A stretch of 64,000 nt of DNA from Corydoras sp. C115 (taxonomy: Eukaryota; Chordata; Actinopteri; Siluriformes; Callichthyidae): NCBI GenBank assembly GCA_019802505.1, contig JAFMOC010000017.1:2628501-2692500 (forward strand). Reading direction: 5' to 3'. Positions 36,901 to 48,022 of this stretch are shown piece after piece. Both the position numbers and the translations under genes were made by a program. The notes under the pieces are model-generated. The model did no database searches. It was not told the DNA's origin and saw only the letters and a program-made list of their open reading frames with translations. Position 1 is the first letter of the stretch, and the number at the start of each line of letters is the position of its first letter.

Positions 36901-39900
36901 GTAGAAACACATGCTTTTCATGAGGAAAGTTACCATGCTGTAACTGAATGCTTACTTTTAATATATGTATTAAAACAAAAAGAATATGTATTTCTATCTG
37001 ATAATTGGAATATTATTTAAAATAATCATTCCAATATTCTGTAATGCCAATAAAAGTACTTAAAATACATGCTAAGTATTTATGCTATGATAAAATACTT
37101 TTGGCTTCTTATTCATTACAAATGGACTGAAAGATATCACAGTCAATAGAAAATACTGGCTCCTATTTTTAAACCCAACTCTCCAAAAAAATCATTACTG
37201 AATCTAGAGTTTCAGGCACTGGCATGTGTACAGATCACACATGCAGTGTGGTCTTTGTTAAACAGGAGGTGTTGAGTGGTGCTGGCAGGACCAGGCAGTG
37301 TACACTAAGATATTACAGTTCTATAACTATGAGTATATGTGCAGCATCGACACAGTCAATCTTCTGTAATTCTCTAGCAAATCAAATTTGGATGTATTTA
37401 CCAACAGTTGACATGATGGCATAGGCTTACATGTACACTTAAAAACAACCTAAATTATTTAAGTTTAAGTTGAAGTCTTGAAAATCTGATATCACACAAA
37501 TCTTAGAAGGCTTTTTTGTTTTCTATTGTGAATAAATATATTCAGAATTTATGTTCAAGTGTGATTTATGGCTTGATTGGTCATGGAAAATAATACTTGA
37601 ACTAATTTGGTAAACCCATGTGTAGAATATTTGTTACAGAAGTGGTAGATTTGTGTGCTTATATGAGGCAATGACTTATACTTTTGCCAGCAGTTCCTTA
37701 CTAATGTTGTTGTCATGAATAGAAAACTCAATCTTTTCATTCTATTATCTAGATGTATTGCATAAATCACCACTGTTGGAAATATTTCTGTCTGTATGAT
37801 TTTTGCTGTATGTGCTTTAATAGACACGAGTGTGCAGTAAGCATTCCCTTTGTCTCTGAATGCGAACAAGTAGTGTGTACAAAGTGTACTTTCAATTATC
37901 TTTACAACAAGTAAAGTCTTTAAATGTTTTATTTTACTTTGCTTTCAACAAAATCATGAAAAATGTGCTTAAATATTTTTTTCCATTTTAGTTCTATTAC
38001 TTTACAATGAGTTAAAAAAAACTGTTCCATGGTGACTGAACATATAAACATCATATAAACCCTGTTTATCCATGAACAGTAATGCTTGACAGATTATGAT
38101 TTGTTAGTTTATCAAATATTTGGCTCCACCAAATTCAGCAGCTGGTCTAGATAAAATACTGATAAACATAATTCTACTCAAATGTCTTTTGTGGAAATAT
38201 GTTTAATTTTAAGGTTCAAAGTTTGTATAAAAAAGGTAATACCTGTGAAATTATTATTAGTGGAACTCAAAACCACTTATCTTATATTTACAACTGACAT
38301 TGTTTCTGATGTAATCTACTTTATATAAAGATAATTCATAAAGTAAAATTAATTGACTAGAATTCATTGGTTCCACAATGGCTATGACTCGAGTTAGGGT
38401 TAAACTAGGCACTGTGCTGTAACACTCCACTAATAAAGAGATTACAATCTGAGATAGATTCATCTATAGTAGTAGGTTAATTAAGATTCAAGTGTAAAGA
38501 CTTTTTTTACATTTCTTGTTAATTAAAAGTTTTATTTCTATATTCTGTTGCATCTCTCCAGCCTCAGAGCAGAGTGCAGTGTGACCATATGTGCTTTTTT
38601 TTTAGTGCATAGAAAGTGTGGGGCTGGGCTGTGGATAATCTAAGGGCAATCCCTTGGAGTTAAAAGCTCAAAGAATGTTAAGCCTCCTTGGCTGTTCTTA
38701 GGGGATGTGCGTAGGTGGAGAACCCCCACATTGTAAAATCCCACTGTGAATAAACTCGTATAGTGTTAATTTGCATATAGTTAGGCTTGCGTGAGCTCAT
38801 ATGGTATTAATTCAAAACTGCAGTTTTTGCTATCTTCGGGCAATTGACACACCATGACAATGTAAACATGTGCTGTTGGTAGACAAAGTGCTTTTGAATT
38901 CAAACATAGGCCAAAAGACATCCACAAATAAAATGACCACATAAATGCTTCTAAACCTCTTTATGTCAGGCTAAAGGTGGCTAGCTGTTTCTGACATTAT
39001 TTTCTCTAAATTGTAGTTTATCTATTAAAAACTGATGTTAATGTCTAAACATCAACATTTTAAAGCGTCTTTAATACAATATTATCCCTTTTCTGTTCAC
39101 TAGGGAGACAAGGCCATATTTCACTTTCCCGTTAACCACTGCCTGCCACCAGCCAAATTATGTCTGCTATTCAAAGATGTGACAAGATGCACAGAAAGCA
39201 CCAATTACCAAAGTAACAAAGCAAACAGTATATATATGTTGCAATATGTTAAAGTTTAAATATCATTATTTTAAATACATTCTTTTGTTGAATGTAATTA
39301 AGCAGTTTTCTTCCTCTATACAGCCGTCAAATTACTGTCATTACATTTTGGCATGTTTAGGAGAAATTGAGGACACAGCATTCTTGAAAATCACAAGAAT
39401 CATGTTACATAACTCAAATAAAAAACCCCCCAAAAGATCAAATTGATTATGAGTTCAGCTTGTAAAGGCTAATTGTCTAACAATATACACATTTCCTGAT
39501 GCCCTGTAGTATGTGATCAACAGTCCCCTTGTGTTTAAAAAGCAACAAAATGCATTCCACTGGGCAGCTTGTCACATTTAACCTTGTAGTTCTCAGTCAA
39601 CCAGTGCCAGGCTGATTTAGGAACTAACATCTGTTTGATCTGGTGATGATCAGTCCACTCCTGCAGCTATAATAGCTGCCAGCCAACCCCCCACATGTGA
39701 CTGTGGGGACCTCTGTCTTTGTCCTTTATATGACATTTGTTGCATAATTCTTTTGGCTTTGGAGCCACTAAGGAGCAACATGAAAAAAAAATTCATTTCT
39801 GTTTTTGCTGATATGTGAAGCTACCGAGGCCCAGAGCATCACAACTAGTGTTCAGTACTATACACATCATACATATGATACACATCAAATCAGAAATCAA

Positions 39901-42900
39901 TTAAATGAGAGATATGGAAAGCATCCTTACTAACACTTTGTGATAATTCCTGTTTTTTTTTCTCCTATGTTATAAAATCTCAGGGGACAATTAGTTAGTA
40001 GACGCTTTTATCCAAAGCGACTTACAAATGAGAACACCACAAGTCAGTAGTTATGGAGTCAGTATAGTGCAAAAAAAAAAAAAAAAACCTAATATCACAG
40101 TAACATACAGTATATGTTGTGATTCGAATCATGGTATATGTCTATATCATGCTGGTTTAACCGCACAAGCTCGAATATGAAACTTCCTTAACACAACAGG
40201 TTTATCAATGCTAAAGATTAATTAACAGTAAAGAGTGACAACAGATTGTGACTTGTTTGTTTGATCATAGATTTGGCAGCACAAACTCAAATAGTTCTGC
40301 TCTGGAATGTTGGCTAACCATGCATGATAATTTTCTTTTTTTTTTTCAAAACATATCTAATTTTGAATGTGATGTATACATGTGGCGTGTGTATGATGTA
40401 GCTGGTCCTAGCTCCTTAATCCATTTTTTTGCAGCAGGATTGTCTGCTGGTGTCTTAGAGTTTCCATGTTTCATGAATCATAGGTTCTCCCCATGACCAC
40501 ACTGGTTAATTTCGAATGAATTAACTAATTTATCTAATTTACTAATATATAGCACTAGGGATTCCCGGTTCGAATCCCCATCTGGGTGTAGTTTCCATGT
40601 TCTCCCCGTGTCCGCGTGGGTTTCCTCCGGGTTCTCCCTGGAGCCCAAATACATGGATCAAGTCAAGTGAGTTCTCCAAATTGCCCCATATAAAGTGTGT
40701 CTGTGTGAGTGAGTGTGTGCCCAGTGATGGATTGGCGCCGAAACGTTCTCCCCTGGATGGGCATGGGGAACCCCCACCGCGATCCTAATAGAGGATAAAG
40801 TGGGAGATAATGAATGAATATTAAAGACAACTTGGTGAGAAGTATTGCATGAAGCTCTGTTATAGACTGGGATGGTCTTCCTTAATCCATTGTCCTCATT
40901 AAAAATAACAAGGATGTAGTTTTTAAAGATAAATCCATACATTCATTCTAATTCTATTAGGACTATCAAATTTTGACAATTAAGTAGTGGGCCAATCACA
41001 CACCAATAAAGAAGCTCATTTCAAAGCCAACTGGTGAAGCATTAAGCACTTCTAAAAATACTTCACTATTAAAAGCATCACATGGTTGCATGTGTACTTT
41101 GAAGTTTGGCTGAGACATTTATACATAAACAGACACATTGTATGTAACAACCACATTTTAATGCTAATGATTGGACCACTTTTTAGTTTGTTGTTTATAC
41201 TGTGAGTGATTAAATGTTGTATTTACATCAGAAATAAAGGAGACCTTTGTTACTTGACTTTATGAACTGAAATGGACCTTCAAATTTTGAGTTATTTTCA
41301 GAAGCTTTTAAGAAGAAAGCACACTAGCTTAAACTGCTCAAAACCTGTTGACAGAAAATATTATGTTGTTTGAACCTAAATCCAGACCTAAATTTCTGGA
41401 CCCAAGTTTCTAATCGCAGCATCTAGTTCGACATCAAACATTTCACCTGCAGTTATGTTTCTGTGTATGTGTTAAGCTGTCCGAATCAGATACTATTATT
41501 AATAAAGCATTTTCTTTATTGCTGCTAAGTCATATACCATGCTCTTGTCTGTAAGGTGATTTTTTTTGCCTGTGCGTGTGAGCAGTCTTCGAAGCATTGA
41601 CCGTAAAGTGCTCATCATGCCATTAAGAGTTATCTCAAAATTCCAAATGAGCCATGCTTATTGATTCATGATGCTTAAGACTTCATTGTGAAAAATAAAA
41701 TGCTTTTATTTCCTGTTCAACAGCACTGCCAATAAGACTGACAACTAAGAAAAAATTATTTCTAAATATGTACCAAATATTCTCTACCTGGACTAAGGTA
41801 TGAAATTTCTCAGATAAAACACGGCTAACTTGTCAAACAGTCTTTCCTGGGTGTAAAACAGAAGAGGATTTTTTTACTGACCCATAGTTGCTTTTTATTT
41901 TCTTAATTGTGTAACCAGCAGTCTGTAAGACCAGTTCATTCCAACTTACTCTATGATGTAACAGCTGTAGCTGAAAATTATTTTGTTTTCATGGATCAGC
42001 ATAATCAAAGGACAGATATAAAATGTTCTCAGTCAATAACGATATGCTTAAAGTATTTTGGGCATTTATTTAGAACATTACTTTGGAAAAGAAAACAAAA
42101 TAATATAATGTTATGTATCATTCTACAGGTACAACAGCAAGCAACAATATATAATTCATGAAAAAAGTGACAACAATAAAAACAAATGGATTATATCATA
42201 ATGGGAGATAATGAATGAATGTAATGTAGATAATGTAAGTGTACTGATGGTTCCAAGCCTGAGGTTTATCATCATCTGAACAATCTGCACAGAGGTTATA
42301 CATTTCCTTACGTTACATACATACAATTGGGCTACTTTAAAATTCCAGATTTTTAATAGAAGAAAGCCCCTGGCATAACAGCACACATGCTCAGTTCATG
42401 TCTTTCTCATCTTAGTTGTGTCTTTTTTTTTTGTCAAGCTTCATATCTAATTAAAATTTGTATAGGTTCATTCACATCATTCACATGAAACTTAATCAAA
42501 TCAAAATTTAAGGTTCCATTTTCACAGGTAGTTTTGTGGTTTTTGTTAGTGAATCTGCAAATAGCCAAATTACCACAGCACCATGTAGATGTAACCAACT
42601 GCATGGTATGTAAGTACATGTCATTGCATGCCAATTTTCATTAACTGATAGACAAGAACTGTAAGCTGTAGATCTGACTCATGCACTAGCAATTCTTTCA
42701 TTGCTCTGAGGCTTATATTAGGTAATTAGCAGTAAACAAGTTTTTATTGTCATTCTCTTCTTGCTTGTTTAAAAATAACATGTATATATAACAAATGTAC
42801 TAAGCATATTAGGGATCATTTCTTTTAGTGTTGTTTCTCATCAATACATCTACATATTCTGCCGTATCTACCATAATCCTATTGTTAAGTATAAATCTAT

Positions 42901-44335
42901 TTAATCATTCTAATGAAGTATATCTTATTTTTTGGCTGCCCCAAGGCACCTGAAAACTTTTGGGCTACTTTGCTTTGAATGAAAAAAAAAAAAGTAGTCA
43001 GAGCTAATATTTTGTTAAGGCACTTTTAGCTTTCATGATGGCCCACATTCACCACTGCCTTGTTACTCTAAATATACATGATGACATCATTACTTTAATT
43101 TATTTAAAAGTATAATTTAGATTTTAAGTTACATTAACTGACATTTTGTATTGATTGACAGGAAAGTGTGACTTCCTAAAGTGTTATCCACTACACCCAA
43201 AAAACTTTTAAAAGGTCAGGACAATTATATTATTGTGTAAACATAGTTCCTTACTTTCTACACTACTTACAATTTAAATCAGACAATTAATTATGTGCCA
43301 ATGCCATAAGGGTTATCCAGCCATTCAGTACATTCAGGGATCTGTTTGACTTATGGTGTTCTCATTTGTAAGTTGCTTTGGATAAAAGTGTCCGCTAAAT
43401 GTCTAAATGTAAATGTAAATGCTACTTGACCTTACCAAGCAAGGCAAACACTCAGCAGTCTAACAGGACATTTTTAAGGCCAAGCTGTGAATATACTGTA
43501 TATATGATCATGTTTACATGTTAATGCAAGATCTGGTGTCTTTACATGTTTTTTCTTATGTTTAAAGGTCTTACAGGTGAATCTAGTGATGTCAATCCTG
43601 CTTTACGTGATGTTTCTCACATACCTCTACTGTGTCTCTGTAACTGCCATGAACAAGCAGCGACCTACACAGGACCCCATCAACACTCTCATCGTCAAGC
43701 TGCTGCAGGCTGACATTAGCCGTAGCCGACAGCGACAAGATGAGGGGGCCCAAGAATCACCTTTTCCCACATCCATCATGGAAAACCCTCAGCAAGTCAG
43801 CCCATCTGCTTACAAACCCAGTAGGGCTATGGCTGATGAGCTGCTGAGGCAGCACAAGCGCTTTAACTCACCACGGGTATTGCTAAGTGAGCATCCACCT
43901 CTCCTGCCTCCTCCGCTCTACCTCATGGAAGACTTTGTAAGTGCTCAGGATGCTACCAACAAGACACGACAAAAGCGCTACGCGGAGCACAAGAGCTATC
44001 GTGGAGAGTACTCAGTGTGTGATAGCAAAAGTCACTGGGTGACGAATAAGACCATGGCTGTGGACATTAATGGCCGTAAAGTTTCAGTTCTCAGTAAGGT
44101 TGACATGATGAAGCCAAGCATGAAGCAATACTTTTATGAGACCAGCTGTGAGAGCAGTAAGCCTTTCAAAAGCGGCTGTCGGGGGATAGATGACAAGCAC
44201 TGGAACTCGCAGTGCAAAACATCACAGACCTACGTGCGTGCCCTCACCATGTACAACAATGTGCTGAACTGGACCTGGATAAGGATAAACACCTCGTGCA
44301 GCTGTGCACTTTCACGTAAACGCCGCAGGACGTAA
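29816..44335 (+). CDS. ntf3: ntf3, neurotrophin-3 precursor (two coding exons)
   Basis: NT-3 is a secreted neurotrophin that signals mainly through TrkC and p75NTR. Coding exons are 29816-29833 and 43568-44335, giving 261 residues. They join as MVTFIT-VLQVNLVMSILLY, matching the human long form (MVTFATILQVNKVMSILFY as I recall). The internal Met at 43589 would start the common 248-residue form. Signal peptide: about MSILLYVMFLTYLYCVSVTA. The propeptide keeps RFNSPRVLLSEHPPLLPPPL. RQKR at the end of the propeptide is a furin site, giving a mature chain of 118 residues (43979-44332) with all six cystine-knot cysteines and the invariant GCRGIDDKHWNSQCKTSQTY. Other parts of the mature domain differ sharply from the usually conserved NT-3, including loss of the Arg103 equivalent. 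It could be a fast-evolving duplicate. Its pairing with ano2 matches human 12p13.31. Confidence 0.93.
30909..30993. repeat. (CA)n microsatellite, followed by a C-tract
   Basis: About 42 CA units, followed at 31012-31022 by a run of 11 C. It is in the ntf3 intron. Confidence 0.95.
34675..35024 (+). repeat. full-length tRNA-derived SINE with target-site duplication
   Basis: This 350-base copy runs from GGGCGGCACAGTGGCTTAGT to GAAT repeats. The 14-mer ATGTTGTTTTTAAC flanks it (34661-34674 and 35025-35038). It lies in the long intron of ntf3, sense to the gene. Its exact ends and long duplication suggest a fairly recent insertion. Confidence 0.92.
39992..40050 (-). repeat. L2-type 3' tail, minus orientation
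   Basis: TAGTAGACGCTTTTATCCAA followed by AGCGACTTACAAATGAGAAC is the reverse complement of the L2-type tail seen at 22192 and 43347. It lies in the ntf3 intron. Confidence 0.6.
40552..40818 (+). repeat. 5'-truncated SINE copy
   Basis: Plus-strand copy in the ntf3 intron starting at AGCACTAGGGATTCCCGGTT. Internal deletions remove part of the TCCTCCCACAG core and the GCCCTGTCCTGGGTCTATCT segment. It ends GATAATGAATGAAT. Confidence 0.85.
43347..43421 (+). repeat. L2-type 3' tail just upstream of ntf3 main exon
   Basis: TTGTAAGTTGCTTTGGATAA followed by AAGTGTCCGCTAAATGTCTA and TAAATG repeats. It ends about 150 bases before the ntf3 coding exon, leaving the branch-point region clear. Confidence 0.65.
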
Positions 44336-45675
44336 AAACAATGCTCACCTGTACTGTGTGACCATACCACTGTCTTTCTGTTTTACCATGAGAGGCTGTA
44401 AATATGTTATAAATTATTATTTAACTTATATTAAATGCATGTAGTCTATACATGTCCATATGGTTTTTGAATATATTTGTGTTATTTATTAAACTCAATA
44501 TCAAAGCATAGTCTAAAGTACAGAGACAATGATGGACTGGATAGATTATACAGAAATGCCATAAAGCTAAAACAGCTTAGACATTTAACTATGTGCCTTG
44601 TTTAACCATTTTCTACAGAAAGGCAGAGAAGATCACTCCACTGCAACTGAAGTATACAAATAGTATGATTTAGGTTATGACCACACACTCATGTTTTCAA
44701 TTTAAATGTATTAAAATAAGCTATTTTTTATGCCTGTTGTCCACAACTGGGAATATTTCAACCCCCACAATGGAGACTTTTAAATTATTTTGAATTTTGT
44801 ACACACAGTTTGGCTGGAAAAATAGACAGATTTTTAAATCATTCGCACAGATCATTCGCTAGTTTACTATAATTAATTATTTAGTTTTGTAATACTTTAT
44901 GTAAGTAAAGCAACCAACTGCATAGACTGCATCTGCCTCCTGTTTAACTGGTAAACTGATGTATAGTGTACCTGAATGGTCATGAGAAATAAGTTCTCCT
45001 GCTGTTGTGGTCTGTATGCAAATTGTTTTTGATTAAAAATGGTATTTTTAAAATGAAAACATAATGGTGTGGATGTAGCCCAAGTTTAGATAACTTAACC
45101 AGTCTCCACCTCATCACTACAGTATTGCTCAAAAACTATTGTCTTGCCTTGGCAAAAAAAATGAAAAAAATGAAAAGACAAAAAAACCAACAAACAAGAT
45201 GTGTTGAAATTTATATGTATATCATAAATGCATGACATGTTATAAAATATATGTTTTTTTAAAAATCACTCATATTTTGTGCACAAACACAATGCTTGTG
45301 GGGACACAGTTATATTTGATTTATGTGGAGGATTTGCTACTGTCAGATGCACAATGCAGTACAGGGTTTTTATTTGTAATTCCAAAAAAAAAAAAACAAC
45401 AAGTAAATAATAATTTTTCAGGTTTTTAAAACAGAGCCACTTAAAATGCTGCTTAAATCAAAAATATGTTTTATTACATATTACATATACAAAAACTCAA
45501 ATCCTCACTATTCCAGCCCCTCATAAGGGGCCCCTCTTCTGACTCTCCAAGCTGCCTCCTTTCTTTTTTAAGCTTTTAATGTAGTCATCTGTGAACCATC
45601 TCTAATCCATCTCACTGCAAAGTTTATCTAACAGTATGGAGGAACAGGAGTCTATGTATATGTATACAGCTCATC

Positions 45676-46003
45676 TACACCATATGGACAAAGGTATTAA
45701 GACTCCTACACATCACACCTACAGAAGCATTTATATCTTTCTATTTTAAGTAGTTTCCCTTGTCTGTGTGAATTTTACATTCATTCAGAGGGAAATTCAT
45801 AAAGAATGAGATGTGTAATAGGATTGTGGTCATGGCGCTGCCAGTCAAGTTCTATTACACCAGACTCGCATAGCTATGCATATATGGATATTGCTATTTG
45901 TATTAATGTACAATCTTGTTGAAACAGCAAAGGGCCTTTTGGTAGGGTTTTCTGATTTCAATAATTATAAGGTGTGTTCCAATACTTGTGTCTATATTTT
46001 ATG
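45676..46003. mobile_element. degraded MITE-type DNA transposon
   Basis: The left end reads ACACCATATGGACAAAGGTA and the right end GTTCCAATACTTGTGTCTAT. Their reverse complements pair imperfectly as inverted repeats (ATATGGACAAAGGTATT against ATATAGACACAAGTATT). This resembles the widespread fish repeat starting TATATGGACAAAAGTATTGG. There is no transposase; the inside is non-coding and decayed. Confidence 0.6.
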
Positions 46004-47936
46004 CTATATATAAGGTTGTGACTCCTTTTTGACTTGTAGTGTAGCCATTCCACAGAACTGCCCGCATATTCAATTTGTTTATGTGTCCCATATTCTAAAC
46101 ACAAAAGTAATATATTATAATTTATTAATGGTTATAGCACAGTTGGGACTGAATTACAAACAGGAGCAGATCAATAAATCTGAATCCTCAGAATCTTATT
46201 TTAACTATCGATCTGGGATTCAGGTTTATATTTCTTTATAGGATGTTTTTTTTTTGTTTACAGGATAATAATAATGCTGTAACTTATTTTCAGTAAGCTT
46301 AAATGACTACAAAAGATGCAGACAAAAAAGCAGATGGGTGAAATTTGTTCAGTATTGCTCAGGTGCAGAATTATTTTCTACAGAGCTGATGCTGAATACA
46401 GCATTTGCCTCATCAGTTCTATAGTTCAAATAATTGTTTTGGTTTAGTTTTACACTGAGGTGGTTAATAATAAGGTTGTAATGACCAACAGGAATTCAAT
46501 TTGTTGAATTGTACCTTTGGTCACACCCAACATGGCTGTCAAAACTGAATGGCGACTTTTAACTCAGAGACGCCATTACATCATTTCACAACTTCAGTCT
46601 ACAGCGTAAGAGGTTGTGGCTACCAGATGTTACAGGTGCTGTTTTAGGAGGATGCTACCAAGACTATGTTCTTAAAAATTATACATTTATTCTTGTACAT
46701 TCAAGACAGGATTTTAAACACATTCCAGACATGTTCATGAAAGGAAAACTACAGTGTTTGTACATGATAGCACTTGTCCTAGCAGCCTTTCTGCTCCAGG
46801 CATTACTGTTCATTACTGCATATTACTGCATTTGCAGAGCTTGACATGTTCTCCCTATTTCCAAACTAATTTCTTCTGCATGCTGTCATTTATTTCTTAA
46901 TGCCAAAGACCTGCTAATGTTAACCCTGACCACCATAAATTATCATGACACTATACCATATAAGTTTGATTGTTTTGTATGCTGCTGCTGTGTGCCAGAC
47001 GAACCAATTAGGATTAGGATAAAGGAAGATACTGAAGATACCATGATGTTAACACAAACAAAAAAATCAGTATTGTTTTGCAGAGATTAGCAAGTTTGTT
47101 ATTTTACCTGTATTATATGAGTATATTCAGAGAACCTTTGAGGTGTATCAAAGTCATGATGTACAACTATGCGTAAATAATACAGTCTTAAAAATGATAC
47201 TCTTTAACCTCAACGACCACAAATGTGGTTGGTTACTACAAGCACTTTAAAAACAACTTTGTCGGTTTGGATGCTAATTTGTAAATCTGCATTTTAGGCA
47301 ACCTACTGAGCATTCATGGATCGATTTCAAAACAATGGGAATTAAAATAGAAAATGTTTGGGATGTGTTACAATAAGGTTAGTATTATAAGTTATAATAG
47401 CTTAAGTTTTTTTTTTAAAACCTCCAAATACTGTAGGGAACAATACTCACAATGACCATGTTATTATTGCTAGCTGCATAAAGAAATAGTAATAAAAATA
47501 GAATGCCTTTTGTATTATGAGTGACAGATTCGATTTTCTCTGTGGTTTTGTTTGGGGAGTGAGTAAAGAATAAAAAATAACAGCATTCAGATGTCAAAAT
47601 TTAAAACAACTGTGTTTTACATACTGAATACATTTCTTTGTTTGCATTTGATATTCTGTAGGGATGTCTTCATTTACAATAAAGGAGCTCACCATGCTCT
47701 CACATCTTTTAGGTCTTCCTAGACTTTCCGGTAAAACTGAATTAAATAAAATTAAATAAGGTCTTAAGGCCCTGTACACATTTTACATTGTTCATGTTAA
47801 TGCTGTCTTTAGTTAAACACAAGTGTCCCATGTGTTATACGGTTTTATAAAATCTGCTGTGGTGTATACTGTATATGATTCTTGCTGCTTTAAGTAATTT
47901 GGATCATTGTGATGAGTCATTTGTTATAAGTGCTCT

Positions 47937-48022
47937 CCACTCTCGCTCTCTCCCTCTCTCTCTCGCTGGCTCTCTCTCACCCTCTCTCTCATTCATTCAT
48001 TCATTCATTCATTCATTCATTC
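47937..48022. repeat. CT-rich tract and (ATTC)n microsatellite
   Basis: An imperfect CT repeat runs to 47990, then eight ATTC units to 48022. The ATTC unit could be the tail of a lost SINE, but no SINE body adjoins it. Confidence 0.85.

Larger units (their letters stand above)
29834..43567 (+). other. 13.7 kb ntf3 intron
   Basis: Bounded by GTAGGC and TTTTTCTTATGTTTAAAG. It holds one full and one truncated SINE, two L2 tails, a CA microsatellite and a C-tract. No other exon was recognised on either strand. Two repeat-free, GC-richer blocks (about 38560-38870 and 39490-39790) look like candidate regulatory elements, on composition only. Confidence 0.7.

Noticed and set aside
43577..43588. GTG start for ntf3 at 43577
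   Set aside because: The frame is open upstream because the exon begins at 43568. The usable starts are ATG at 43589 or the upstream exon ATG at 29816.
46614..46844. 76-codon frame after ntf3 with a hydrophobic end
   Set aside because: No recognisable family, no splice signals and no base composition change; probably chance.
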